From Chitinivibrionales bacterium (GTDB lineage: Bacteria > Fibrobacterota > Chitinivibrionia > Chitinivibrionales > WJMI01), in NCBI GenBank assembly GCA_014729595.1, contig WJJU01000893.1, positions 1 through 6,411 of the forward strand: 6,411 bases of DNA, given 5' to 3'. Numbering within the stretch: position 1 is the first letter of the stretch; each line of letters begins with the position of its first letter. The position numbers and the translations under genes were made by a program. Shown one piece after another: positions 1-6,132 of the stretch. The notes beneath the pieces were generated by a model. The model worked only from the letters and a program-made list of their open reading frames with translations. It did no database searches and was not told the origin of the DNA.

Positions 1-71
1 ACTTCACGTTGCCCTTGCCCCATAGTCAAGTCTGAGTACAAAAAACAATGGAACTTCGGCGTACCGTTCAC

Positions 72-812
72 ATGAATTCACTAATAACCGCGATTCGGAC
101 TCTCACCATATTCCCGATTCCCGGCAAAGACACTATCCATTTTGAGCGGTCGCTCTTCTTGTTTCCGGTTGTGGGGGTGCTGCTGTCGCTCATTCCATTG
201 GGGGTATGGTGGTGGGCGGAAACAATCGTTATGCTCGACACGCTTGTCCCGGCGATCACGGCGCTGGGACTGGTCACTTGGGCTACCGGAGCGCTGCATC
301 TGGACGGGCTCGGGGATGTTGCCGACGCATTTGGGGGTGCCGGAGATCGTGAACAGGTGCTGGCGATTCTCAAAGACTCGCGGATGGGTTCCTTTGGGGT
401 GACGGCGATTGTTTTCGATCTTCTGCTCAAGACGGCGTTATGGCGAATCGCGTTCGAGCAGCGTGCGGTGATCGTGATTATGTGCGGTTTGGTTATGGCG
501 CGGTGTGGTCAAGCGATTCTTCCGGCATTCATGCCCAATGCTCGCGGAGGCGGATTGGCCGCATCGTTTGGGACGCAAGGGAAGACAACGCGGTATAGTG
601 TAATTGTCGCTACGCTACTAGTACTCTTATGCGTTGTCGTCGCTGTGGGTCCCCTGAGAGCCGGAGTGATGACGGTGGCGGGCGGGGCCGCCTTGGTCAT
701 ATTCGCGCGGCAATGCCGGGTGCGTATCGGTGGCATCACGGGCGATTGTATCGGCGCGGCCAACGAGCTGATTGAGGTTGCGGTTCTTGCCGCGGCTTTT
801 CTTGTCGTCTAG
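72..812 (+). CDS. cobS: Adenosylcobinamide-GDP ribazoletransferase (cobalamin synthase) CobS
   Basis: Integral membrane enzyme that joins adenosylcobinamide-GDP and alpha-ribazole (or its phosphate) in the last steps of adenosylcobalamin assembly. Seen: the family's acidic motif GALHLDGLGDVADAFGG at about residues 73-89, followed by KDSRMGSFG (101-109). The aspartates in these motifs are the expected Mg2+ ligands. The C-terminal GGITGDCIGAANE motif lies at about 220-232. Several hydrophobic segments (about 27-50, 53-72, 106-125, 133-153, 175-215, 232-246) fit a multi-pass membrane protein. I chose the ATG at 72, giving 246 aa and the typical MNSL...FPIP N-terminus, close to the roughly 247 aa of E. 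coli CobS. An in-frame ATG at 48 would add eight atypical residues. Neither start has a strong Shine-Dalgarno. One upstream reading frame stays open to a TGA at 73-75, so cobS may overlap a preceding operon gene by ATGA. Downstream lies a probable corrinoid importer. Confidence 0.95.
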   Translation: MNSLITAIRTLTIFPIPGKDTIHFERSLFLFPVVGVLLSLIPLGVWWWAETIVMLDTLVPAITALGLVTWATGALHLDGLGDVADAFGGAGDREQVLAILKDSRMGSFGVTAIVFDLLLKTALWRIAFEQRAVIVIMCGLVMARCGQAILPAFMPNARGGGLAASFGTQGKTTRYSVIVATLLVLLCVVVAVGPLRAGVMTVAGGAALVIFARQCRVRIGGITGDCIGAANELIEVAVLAAAFLVV

Positions 813-1008
813 ATTAATTACCCCATTCAATCCTATTTCAATAAGCTTTGCCGCGGGCGCGAGCGGGATTGCTTTGACGGCGTGGTTTTCGCCTTTCCGT
901 TCGGTGCGGACGCCGTTTGTCGGCTATAATGACGACGAACGCTCGCTCGCGGGTTATTTTATCGAACAGCGTTCAAGGCGGGTTTCAGCCGGGGATCGAT
1001 GAATAACA
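813..1008. other. Intergenic gap between cobS and the ABC importer, with nested inverted repeats
   Basis: There is no convincing gene here. A frame open from 772 to 1002 starts inside cobS and has no recognisable protein features. The stretch is GC-rich in its middle and holds two nested perfect 7-base inverted repeats, listed separately. No T-run terminator follows cobS, so read-through into the ABC genes is possible. I looked for a cobalamin riboswitch because of the neighbours. Only a fragment resembling the start of the B12 box (AGCCGGG at 987-993) is present, and its second half is missing. Confidence 0.5.
859..946. repeat. Two nested perfect 7-base inverted repeats
   Basis: The outer arms are GCGAGCG at 859-865 and CGCTCGC at 940-946. 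The inner arms are ACGGCGT at 877-883 and ACGCCGT at 910-916. The arms nest without crossing, so both could form in one RNA upstream of the ABC ATPase gene. The region is GC-rich, so one such pair by chance is not surprising; two nested ones are more suggestive. No poly-T tract follows, so this is not a simple terminator. Function is unknown. Confidence 0.4.
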
Positions 1009-1797
1009 ATGATGATCAAAATAGCGCACCTTTCTTTCGGCTATAATGGAATTGGCGTACTCCACGACATATCCGCTTCGATCGGTCACGGTGAGCGTTG
1101 GGCGATAATCGGGCGCAACGGGGCGGGGAAATCAACGTTGGTGCGGTGCATTGCCGGTCTGATTCCCGTTCAGAGCGGTTCGATCACACTCAATGGAAAA
1201 GAGGTGGGGCGATATGGTGCGGCGGAACGGGCGCGCTTGATAACCTATGTGCCCCAGGCACGAGGAAACCGATTACCATTCGAGGTCGAAGAGTATGTTC
1301 TCATGGGACGATTTCCCTATCGGGGACTTTTTGCCGTTCCCACACGCCGCGACCGTCGAATTGCGGAGCATGCCATGGAACTTACCGATACGGCTCATCT
1401 AGCTCACCGGTCGATGGCGACATTGAGCGGCGGCGAATTGCAGCGCGTACTCTTGGCCGGAGCGGTCTCTCAACGGACAAGCGTAATGCTGCTCGATGAA
1501 CCGGCGACATTTCTGGACCCTCTTCACCAAGCGATGCTTCAGGCGGCACTGGATCGGATCCACGATCAATTCGGCACAACTATCGTTACAGTGACGCACG
1601 ATGTTAATGTGGCAATTGAGCGATACGAAAATGTTTTGGCCATTGTCGACGGGAAGGTTCGTTTCGCGGGGCCTCTTGGTGCGAGCACGGCCGGGACGGA
1701 ATTATTGCGGGAGATCTACCATATCGGCTTCGAGGTGGCAACGGTTGGCGCCGACGCTTCTCGTAGAATCGTGGTCCCGCGGGGAGGGGCTCTATGA
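1009..1797 (+). CDS. ABC transporter ATP-binding protein, FecE/BtuD type (probable corrinoid or iron-chelate importer)
   Basis: Cytoplasmic ATPase subunit of a type II ABC importer; ATP hydrolysis drives uptake through the permease encoded next. Seen in the 262-aa protein: Walker A GRNGAGKST (35-43), Q-loop Gln83, signature LSGGE (139-143), Walker B VMLLDEP (159-165) with catalytic Glu164, a D-loop at LDP, and switch His197. All catalytic motifs are intact. The MGRFPYRGLF stretch (about 99-108) is typical of the FecE/HmuV/BtuD branch. The start may be ATG 1009 or the adjacent ATG 1012; only a weak purine run (GGGGAT, 991-996) lies upstream. The stop overlaps the permease start by four bases. 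Linkage to cobS suggests a corrinoid substrate, which is inference: the same family carries ferric siderophores and haem. Confidence 0.93.
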   Translation: MMIKIAHLSFGYNGIGVLHDISASIGHGERWAIIGRNGAGKSTLVRCIAGLIPVQSGSITLNGKEVGRYGAAERARLITYVPQARGNRLPFEVEEYVLMGRFPYRGLFAVPTRRDRRIAEHAMELTDTAHLAHRSMATLSGGELQRVLLAGAVSQRTSVMLLDEPATFLDPLHQAMLQAALDRIHDQFGTTIVTVTHDVNVAIERYENVLAIVDGKVRFAGPLGASTAGTELLREIYHIGFEVATVGADASRRIVVPRGGAL

Positions 1798-2780
1798 AGC
1801 GGCTGAGTGGAACCACGACGACCATGCTTGCGGCCGTTGCGATAGCAGTGATTGCGGCGGCTCCGTTTGTGGGAATGAAGTTCATTGCCTTATCCGAGAT
1901 AAGCCTGGACCAGACGGTTCGTGAGATATTTTGGTCTCTTCGTGTGCCGCGGGTACTCACGGCGTTCCTTGCCGGCGGTGGGCTTGCGCTATGCGGGATG
2001 GTGTTTCAGGCGGTATTTCGAAATCCGTTGGCTACGCCTTTTACATTGGGTGTTTCAAGCGGAGCTTCGTGCGGGGCGGCCGTCGCAATTCTATTCGGGC
2101 TCAATCGATTGGCGCCCGCCATGCCTGTCGTACCCCTGGGCGCTTTTGTGGGTGCAATGGCCGCCATGGGGTTGGTCTACGCCTTCACAACGCTGAGTCG
2201 GGATTTCTCGACGCTTACCTTGCTGCTGGCCGGGATTGCGGTCAGCTTCATATTCTCCAGTTCGTTGATGTTTCTTCAATATCTAAGCAATTTCACGCAT
2301 TCGTTTCAGATAGTACGATGGTTGATGGGAGGTATCGAAGTGTTCGGCTATGGACACTTTGCCACCATGGTTCCACTCGTGCTGGCGGGGGGGATGATTA
2401 TCGCCTTTTTTCTTCCGCATTTGGATCATCTTCTTTCGGGCGAGGACCTGGCGCATAGCCGCGGGGTCAATGTCGGTGCGACGCGCACATGGCTGTTCAT
2501 CGCCGCGTCGGTGATGGTTGCCGGGATTGTGGCGGTATGCGGCCCCGTGGGATTTGTCGGAATGATGACGCCCCATATTTGCCGCCTGGCTTTAGGTGGT
2601 CGTCATACGACTTTGGGTCCGGCCTGTTTTCTCTTTGGTGGAGCCTTTTTAGTTCTCTGCGACACCGTGGCGCGCACGATCGTCGCCCCCGCCGAAATGC
2701 CGGTCGGCGTATTGACCGCACTGATGGGCGGCCCGTTCTTCTTGTGGCTTCTATTTGGACGAGAAAAGCAAGTTATGTGA
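1794..2780 (+). CDS. ABC transporter permease, FecCD/BtuC family
   Basis: Inner-membrane permease that forms the translocation path of the importer with the preceding ATPase, presumably as a homodimer. The 328-aa length is normal for the family, which usually has about ten transmembrane helices. Seen: an N-terminal hydrophobic segment (about 11-33), the family motif LRVPRVLTAFLAGGGLALCG (49-68) followed by FRNPLATPFTLGVSSGAS (75-92), the cytoplasmic-loop segment around HSRGVNVGA (221-229), GPVGFVGMMTPHICRL (250-265), and the C-terminal MPVGVLTALMGGPFFLWLL (302-320). The ATG at 1794 overlaps the ATPase stop as ATGA. A strong purine-rich ribosome site (GGGGAGGGG, 1781-1789) sits 4 bases upstream, so the two genes are co-translated. 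No periplasmic binding protein gene follows; the partner must be elsewhere or upstream of this window. Confidence 0.93.
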   Translation: MKRLSGTTTTMLAAVAIAVIAAAPFVGMKFIALSEISLDQTVREIFWSLRVPRVLTAFLAGGGLALCGMVFQAVFRNPLATPFTLGVSSGASCGAAVAILFGLNRLAPAMPVVPLGAFVGAMAAMGLVYAFTTLSRDFSTLTLLLAGIAVSFIFSSSLMFLQYLSNFTHSFQIVRWLMGGIEVFGYGHFATMVPLVLAGGMIIAFFLPHLDHLLSGEDLAHSRGVNVGATRTWLFIAASVMVAGIVAVCGPVGFVGMMTPHICRLALGGRHTTLGPACFLFGGAFLVLCDTVARTIVAPAEMPVGVLTALMGGPFFLWLLFGREKQVM

Positions 2781-3090
2781 ATCGCCGATTGATATTGTTC
2801 GAACGATGAATTGAGAAATAAGAAATCGATGACCGTGCGGTTTTGGTCCGTACCCGGTGTTCGTTATTCGAGCTTACGGGCTTATGATCCGTGGCCCGCC
2901 TCCGCATGACCAAGCAAAGCCGGGAACGTCGGATCCACCGGGAGCCCATTTGCTGTTTGGCGGCAATTTATCGGCGGATGAGTGGCTGTGCCGCCGCAAG
3001 GGTTCGCCGACCATGAGACGGGACGTCGGTTTCGACCCCGAAGCCCAAAGCGTCGCGAAGTCGAAATCCGATCAACCATCCATTCCTCAT
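2781..3090. other. GC-rich intergenic stretch between convergent genes
   Basis: This 310-base stretch separates the permease (+) from the PIN-PhoH gene (-). I see no recognisable protein. A + frame open at 2857-3096 lacks family motifs and a clear ribosome site. Several possible hairpins occur: CGGGC 2877-2881 with GCCCG 2894-2898; CGGCGG 2972-2977 with CCGCCG 2991-2996; and a 10-pair stem with one bulged base formed by 3027-3036 and 3060-3070, just beyond the PhoH stop. None is followed by a T-run on either strand, so no classical intrinsic terminator is visible for either gene. The hairpin nearest the PhoH stop may still protect or help end that transcript. Confidence 0.5.
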
Positions 3091-4422
3091 TTATAGAATA
3101 TTACTTGCCAACTCGGCCAGCTCCGAGCGTTCACCTTTCATTAGGTTGACATGGGCGTAAAGCTTCCGGCCTCGCATCTTATCGATGAGATAGCTCAGGC
3201 CGTTCGATTGCGCGTCCAGATAGGGATGGTCGATTTGAAAAATGTCGCCCGTGAGCACGATCTTGGTATTGTCTCCGGCCCGCGTGATGATTGTTTTGAC
3301 CTCGTGTGGCGTCAGATTCTGTGCTTCATCGATGATGAAAAACACTTTCACGATGCTTCGGCCGCGGATATAAGAGAGGGGAGAAATCTTGAGCTTCTCG
3401 GAATCCAACATCTCGCGAATTTTTTTGTTCTGGGGATTGGTCTCGGCAAACTGATTCTGAATAACACCGAGATTATCGTGAAGTGGTTGCATGTATGGGT
3501 CGAGTTTCGAGCTGATGTCTCCCGGAAGGTAGCCGATATCTTTGTTACTGAGCGGTACGATCGGTCGTGCCATAAAAACCTGACGGTACTGATGACGCTG
3601 TTCGAGCGCCGCCGCCAAGGCAAGGAGCGTTTTGCCGGTGCCCGCCTTCCCCGATAACGTTACCAATTGTATGTCGGGATTCAGCAGCGCCGCCAGGGCG
3701 AATGTTTGTTCCGCGTTGCGGGGCGTAATACCGTATGCACTAACCTTATCTACTCGTCGAATCCGTTGGCTTAAAGGATCAAAACGTGCCAGGGCGGATT
3801 TTTTGCCGTTGCGGAGAATCAAAAATTCGTTGCCTACAAGCGGCGTGCGATCGTCGAGCGCTTCCAGTGCGATATCGAACGGCTCATGATAGAGACCCTC
3901 AATAGCCTTTTCCGACACGTTTTCTTCAATACGATTGCCGGAGTAGAGCTGTGACATGTCTTGCACATGGTCGGTAGTGTAATCCTCCGCTTGCAGGCCG
4001 ACCGCCTTGGCTTTGAGTCGAAGATTGGTGTCCTTGCTTACCAACACCACCGGTTGGCCCGGATTCTCTTTGGAGAAGCGGTAGGCGCAGTTCAGTATGC
4101 GGTGATCACGTTTGTCGGCCGAAAAACTCAAACTCAAATCTTCATGAAAGCTTTGATCTAGTTTGACCGAAATTTTTCCGTGTCCGGTACCTATCGCTAC
4201 GCCGCCGTAGAACAGATCCGTTCCTCCCAACGAATCCAGCGAACGAGAAAACTCTCGAGCATGGTAATTAATAATATCGTTGCCCTTCTTGAAGTGATCG
4301 ATCTCTTCGAGAACACTTATAGGAACAATGATATCGTGTTCCTCAAATTGGTGCAGACATGTACTGTCATGCAGAACGACATTGGTGTCGAGTACGAAAA
4401 CTTTCTTCTTCCTTCGCGACAT
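3091..4422 (-). CDS. PIN domain-PhoH family protein (PhoH2/YlaK type), putative RNase/RNA helicase
   Basis: Cytoplasmic fusion of a PIN ribonuclease domain and a PhoH ATPase. Characterised PhoH2 proteins act as ATP-dependent RNA helicases with RNase activity, so a role in RNA turnover is likely; this protein's substrate is unknown. Seen in 443 aa: an N-terminal PIN domain (about 7-145) with LDTN (Asp12), VLEEID (Glu39/40, Asp42), Asp106 in KRDHRIL and Asp131 in VSKDTN as likely metal ligands; a linker (about 146-230); then the PhoH domain with Walker A GKAGTGKT (258-265), PLSNKDIGYLPG (290-301), Walker B FFIIDEAQN (361-369), and LTGD (390-393). Length matches full-length PIN-PhoH proteins (B. 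subtilis YlaK is similar). The ATG at 4422 is preceded by AGGA on the - strand (4432-4429) at 6-base spacing. It is convergent with the permease and divergent from carA. Confidence 0.95.
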   Translation of the reverse strand: MSRRKKKVFVLDTNVVLHDSTCLHQFEEHDIIVPISVLEEIDHFKKGNDIINYHAREFSRSLDSLGGTDLFYGGVAIGTGHGKISVKLDQSFHEDLSLSFSADKRDHRILNCAYRFSKENPGQPVVLVSKDTNLRLKAKAVGLQAEDYTTDHVQDMSQLYSGNRIEENVSEKAIEGLYHEPFDIALEALDDRTPLVGNEFLILRNGKKSALARFDPLSQRIRRVDKVSAYGITPRNAEQTFALAALLNPDIQLVTLSGKAGTGKTLLALAAALEQRHQYRQVFMARPIVPLSNKDIGYLPGDISSKLDPYMQPLHDNLGVIQNQFAETNPQNKKIREMLDSEKLKISPLSYIRGRSIVKVFFIIDEAQNLTPHEVKTIITRAGDNTKIVLTGDIFQIDHPYLDAQSNGLSYLIDKMRGRKLYAHVNLMKGERSELAELASNIL

Positions 4423-4671
4423 TGACCGTCCTGACTACTTTTAAGGTTCGAAAGCGACGAAATCTAAGAAACTAATAAAATCGACCAGTGCCGTGAGTGT
4501 TTTGTTAGGGTTTTGTGTCTATAGTGTCGGCAATTTCGTGTTTTTGGTAAATTTGGAAGGCAATGCATTGGGTCGCCGGTGGTGAACGACGGCTCGATGG
4601 AAAAGCGAAGCGAAAGTCCGACGGTATGCCGCATATCCCCACCACCACCCAAAATAAGCTCCATATATTTT

Positions 4672-4700
4672 AGTATAACAAGTACGCGTCGTTACGGCAA
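4672..4700 (-). promoter_or_regulatory. Sigma-70-type promoter with extended -10, for the PIN-PhoH gene
   Basis: On the - strand, TTGCCG (4700-4695) serves as a -35 matching 4 of 6 consensus bases. It is followed after exactly 17 bases by TATACT (4677-4672, 5 of 6). The bases just before it give TGT, an extended -10. Transcription would start near 4665, leaving an unusually long leader of about 240 bases before the start codon at 4422. I found no better-matched promoter closer to the gene. Confidence 0.5.
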
Positions 4701-4705
4701 TCATT

Positions 4706-4753
4706 GTGAGCGAAACGATATGGTCTGGTTTGTCGAAACCTCACCGCTCTCAC
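4706..4753. repeat. Nested imperfect inverted repeat upstream of the carAB promoter
   Basis: The outer arms are GTGAGCG (4706-4712) and CGCTCTCAC (4745-4753), which pair fully except for a two-base bulge. Inside is a perfect GGTTT-gtcg-AAACC hairpin (4727-4740). The 3' outer arm falls where the -35 element of the TATAAT promoter at 4766 would be, and that promoter has no good -35 sequence. A protein-binding operator is one reading; chance is another. Confidence 0.3.
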
Positions 4754-4765
4754 TTGATCCAGTCG

Positions 4766-4771
4766 TATAAT
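4766..4771 (+). promoter_or_regulatory. Candidate -10 element for carAB
   Basis: A perfect TATAAT lies 96 bases before the attenuator hairpin, in an AT-rich patch. No good -35 is found at 16-18 bases upstream, so an activator or another arrangement would be needed. An alternative is TTGATC (4754-4759) with an 18-base spacer to TATTTT (4778-4783). Either would start transcription at about 4778-4790 and give a leader that includes the terminator hairpin. Confidence 0.4.
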
Positions 4772-4817
4772 ATTCATTATTTTGTATTCGGATTTTAGAG
4801 ATTTCGATCGAGGTTAC

Positions 4818-4877
4818 GTGCAAACAGATCAACTCTTAGGACATACCGATTGCGTCAGCTCCCAAGGGGCATCTTAG
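4818..4877 (+). CDS. Possible leader peptide of the carAB attenuator (19 aa)
   Basis: A GTG-initiated frame of 19 codons ends at TAG 4875-4877. GAGG (4810-4813) lies 4 bases upstream of the GTG, a close but usable ribosome site. The stop codon falls at the end of the 5' arm of the terminator hairpin (4868-4875 pairs with 4890-4897), so a ribosome finishing this peptide would block the hairpin from forming. That geometry matches leader-peptide attenuation of pyrimidine genes in other bacteria. The peptide itself shows no run of special codons. It is short enough to be a chance frame. Confidence 0.25.
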   Translation: MQTDQLLGHTDCVSSQGAS

Positions 4878-4905
4878 GTCAGAGAGCCGAAGATGCCTTT
4901 TTTTT
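4868..4905 (+). terminator. Intrinsic terminator acting as carAB attenuator; PyrR-like hexaloop
   Basis: A perfect 8-pair stem (GGCATCTT 4868-4875 with AAGATGCC 4890-4897) is followed directly by eight T residues (4898-4905). Above it is an A/G mismatch (4876, 4889), then three pairs (GGT 4877-4879 with GCC 4886-4888, one a T-G wobble) closing the hexaloop CAGAGA (4880-4885). No + strand gene precedes it, and carA begins 55 bases later, so it should work as an attenuator. Known: PyrR of pyr operons binds an RNA hairpin with a CNGNGA hexaloop and an internal bulge. The loop here fits; the closing pairs differ from the Bacillus consensus. Control by uridine nucleotides through PyrR is inferred. 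Confidence 0.85.
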
Positions 4906-4948
4906 GGCGTATTGAAGTTGTCCTGTCGGAGTTGCAGGCACACCAGTG

Positions 4949-4954
4949 AAAGGA
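4949..4954 (+). promoter_or_regulatory. Ribosome binding site supporting the carA start at GTG 4961
   Basis: AAAGGA ends 6 bases before GTG 4961, an ideal spacing. The other in-frame start, GTG 4946, has only GGAG (4928-4931) 14 bases away. This favours 4961. Confidence 0.55.
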
Positions 4955-4960
4955 CGGGAT

Positions 4961-6070
4961 GTGTACGGGATTGTTGCACTGGAAGACGGGACGGTATTTG
5001 AGGGAGAATCCTTCGGAGCCGCCGGTGAATCAGTAGGCGAAGTGGTATTCAATACGAGTATGACCGGCTACCAGGAAGTGCTCACGGATCCGTCGTACTC
5101 TTCGCAGATAATCACAATGACCTATCCGTTGATCGGCAACTATGGGGTCAACGAAAAGGACGTCGAATCAACGCGCATTCAGGTCGCCGGCTTTGTAGTG
5201 AAGGAGGCGTGTCCTTACCCCTCGAACTTCGCTTCACACACAAGCTTGGGCGAATACCTCCGGAAAGCGGGGATTGTGGGCGTGAGCGGTATCGATACAC
5301 GAGCACTCACGCGTCATATTCGTCTTGCGGGCGCCATGAAAGCCGTTATCTACGCCGGTCCGCACTGTAAGCCGGACGATCTTGTCGACAAGGCGAAGGC
5401 GTGGAAGGGTCTTGTGGGAATAGACATGGTCAAAAATGTGACATGTCAAGAAAGCTACCGATGGGATGAAAGCCGGGATCCGGTAGAAGGGTTCGAAAAA
5501 AAGTATTCCGTTGTCGCTTATGACTTTGGGATTAAACATAACATCTTACGGATTCTTCGTCGGTTGGGTTGTGACTTGACGGTCGTGCCGGCATCGACAT
5601 CGGCCCAAGAAGTGCTCTCATTGAATCCGGACGGCGTATTTTTGTCGAACGGCCCCGGCGATCCGGCGGGGGTGCCCTATGCGGTTGAAGCAATAAAGGG
5701 GCTAATGGGCAAGAAGCCGATGTTTGGTATATGCCTGGGGCATCAGCTACTATCCCTTGCGCTTGGCGGATCGACCTATAAGCTTAAATTCGGTCATCGC
5801 GGCGCCAATCATCCGGTAAAAAACCTCTTGAACGACGAAATAGCGATAACGTCGCAGAACCATGGATTTTGCGCGAGCATGGATAGCCTTCAAGGATGCG
5901 GGGTTCGGGTGACGCACCTCAACCTTAACGATAATACCGTCGAGGGGATCGGCGATTTTGAACAGGGGCTGTTCTCGGTTCAGTATCATCCCGAGGCATC
6001 GCCGGGCCCTCATGATTCGGCTTATTTGTTCGAAAATTTTGTGCGGATGATTGCGGAGAATGCGCAATGA
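4961..6070 (+). CDS. carA: Carbamoyl phosphate synthetase small (glutaminase) subunit CarA
   Basis: Hydrolyses glutamine and channels ammonia to the large subunit CarB for carbamoyl phosphate synthesis, feeding pyrimidine and arginine pathways in the cytoplasm. From GTG 4961 it is 369 aa, a normal length. Seen: LEDGT near the N-terminus, VVFNTSMTGYQEVLTDPSYS (27-46) of the CarA-specific domain, SGIDTRALTRHIR (109-121), then a class I glutamine amidotransferase domain with SNGPGDP (229-235, oxyanion region), nucleophile Cys258 in GICLGHQ, and His343/Glu345 in QYHPEASPGP. The catalytic triad is complete. GTG 4946 in the same frame would add five residues; I prefer 4961 for its ribosome site. 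It is preceded by an attenuator and followed by carB after 62 bases, so the two are one operon. Confidence 0.97.
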   Translation: MYGIVALEDGTVFEGESFGAAGESVGEVVFNTSMTGYQEVLTDPSYSSQIITMTYPLIGNYGVNEKDVESTRIQVAGFVVKEACPYPSNFASHTSLGEYLRKAGIVGVSGIDTRALTRHIRLAGAMKAVIYAGPHCKPDDLVDKAKAWKGLVGIDMVKNVTCQESYRWDESRDPVEGFEKKYSVVAYDFGIKHNILRILRRLGCDLTVVPASTSAQEVLSLNPDGVFLSNGPGDPAGVPYAVEAIKGLMGKKPMFGICLGHQLLSLALGGSTYKLKFGHRGANHPVKNLLNDEIAITSQNHGFCASMDSLQGCGVRVTHLNLNDNTVEGIGDFEQGLFSVQYHPEASPGPHDSAYLFENFVRMIAENAQ

Positions 6071-6132
6071 AATTCCCGCGAGAAATTCCGTGTTCCTACA
6101 TCTACGATTCTAACCGAAGTGAGCATTGAGCG

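Larger units (their letters stand above)
4423..4760. other. Divergent intergenic region between PIN-PhoH and the carAB leader
   Basis: No gene is recognised in this stretch. It carries the candidate promoter for the PIN-PhoH gene on the - strand (about 4672-4700) and a nested inverted repeat near the carAB promoter. The part from about 4423 to 4665 would be the 5' leader of the PIN-PhoH mRNA. A - strand frame of 66 codons (4664-4464) lies inside it, starting almost exactly at the predicted transcription start, but its sequence looks like no protein family. The rest is AT-rich and unremarkable. Confidence 0.5.

Noticed and set aside
1..75. Possible 3' end of an upstream operon gene, open to TGA 73-75 and overlapping cobS by ATGA
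   Set aside because: The reading is only 24 codons and matches no family I recognise. The other two frames also end close by (25 and 35), so the right frame cannot be chosen.
922..930. TATAAT at 925-930 as a promoter for the ABC genes
   Set aside because: No -35 element at 16-18 bases and no extended -10. A nearly identical string (CGGCTATAATG) recurs inside the ATPase coding sequence near 1039, showing how easily it arises here.
772..1002. Open frame of 76 codons between cobS and the ABC ATPase
   Set aside because: It begins inside cobS, has no ribosome site or family motif, and overlaps the inverted-repeat region. Most likely a chance frame in GC-rich DNA.
980..1002. B12-box-like fragment (AGCCGGG) of a cobalamin riboswitch
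   Set aside because: Only the first half resembles the box. The complementary second half and the other conserved riboswitch segments are not visible.
2857..3096. Open + strand frame of 79 codons downstream of the permease
   Set aside because: It has no recognisable motif and no good ribosome site, and it runs into the PIN-PhoH coding region on the other strand.
4440..4455. GGTTCGAAA resembling a tRNA T-loop
   Set aside because: No flanking 5-base T-stem, anticodon arm or acceptor stem could be built on either strand.
4703..4712. Ten bases identical to one half of the E. coli lac operator (ATTGTGAGCG)
   Set aside because: The other half-site is absent and no sugar-utilisation gene is nearby. 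Probably coincidence.
4579..4770. Open + strand frame of 63 codons upstream of carA
   Set aside because: No family motif or ribosome site. It overlaps the predicted - strand promoter and ends in the carAB promoter region.
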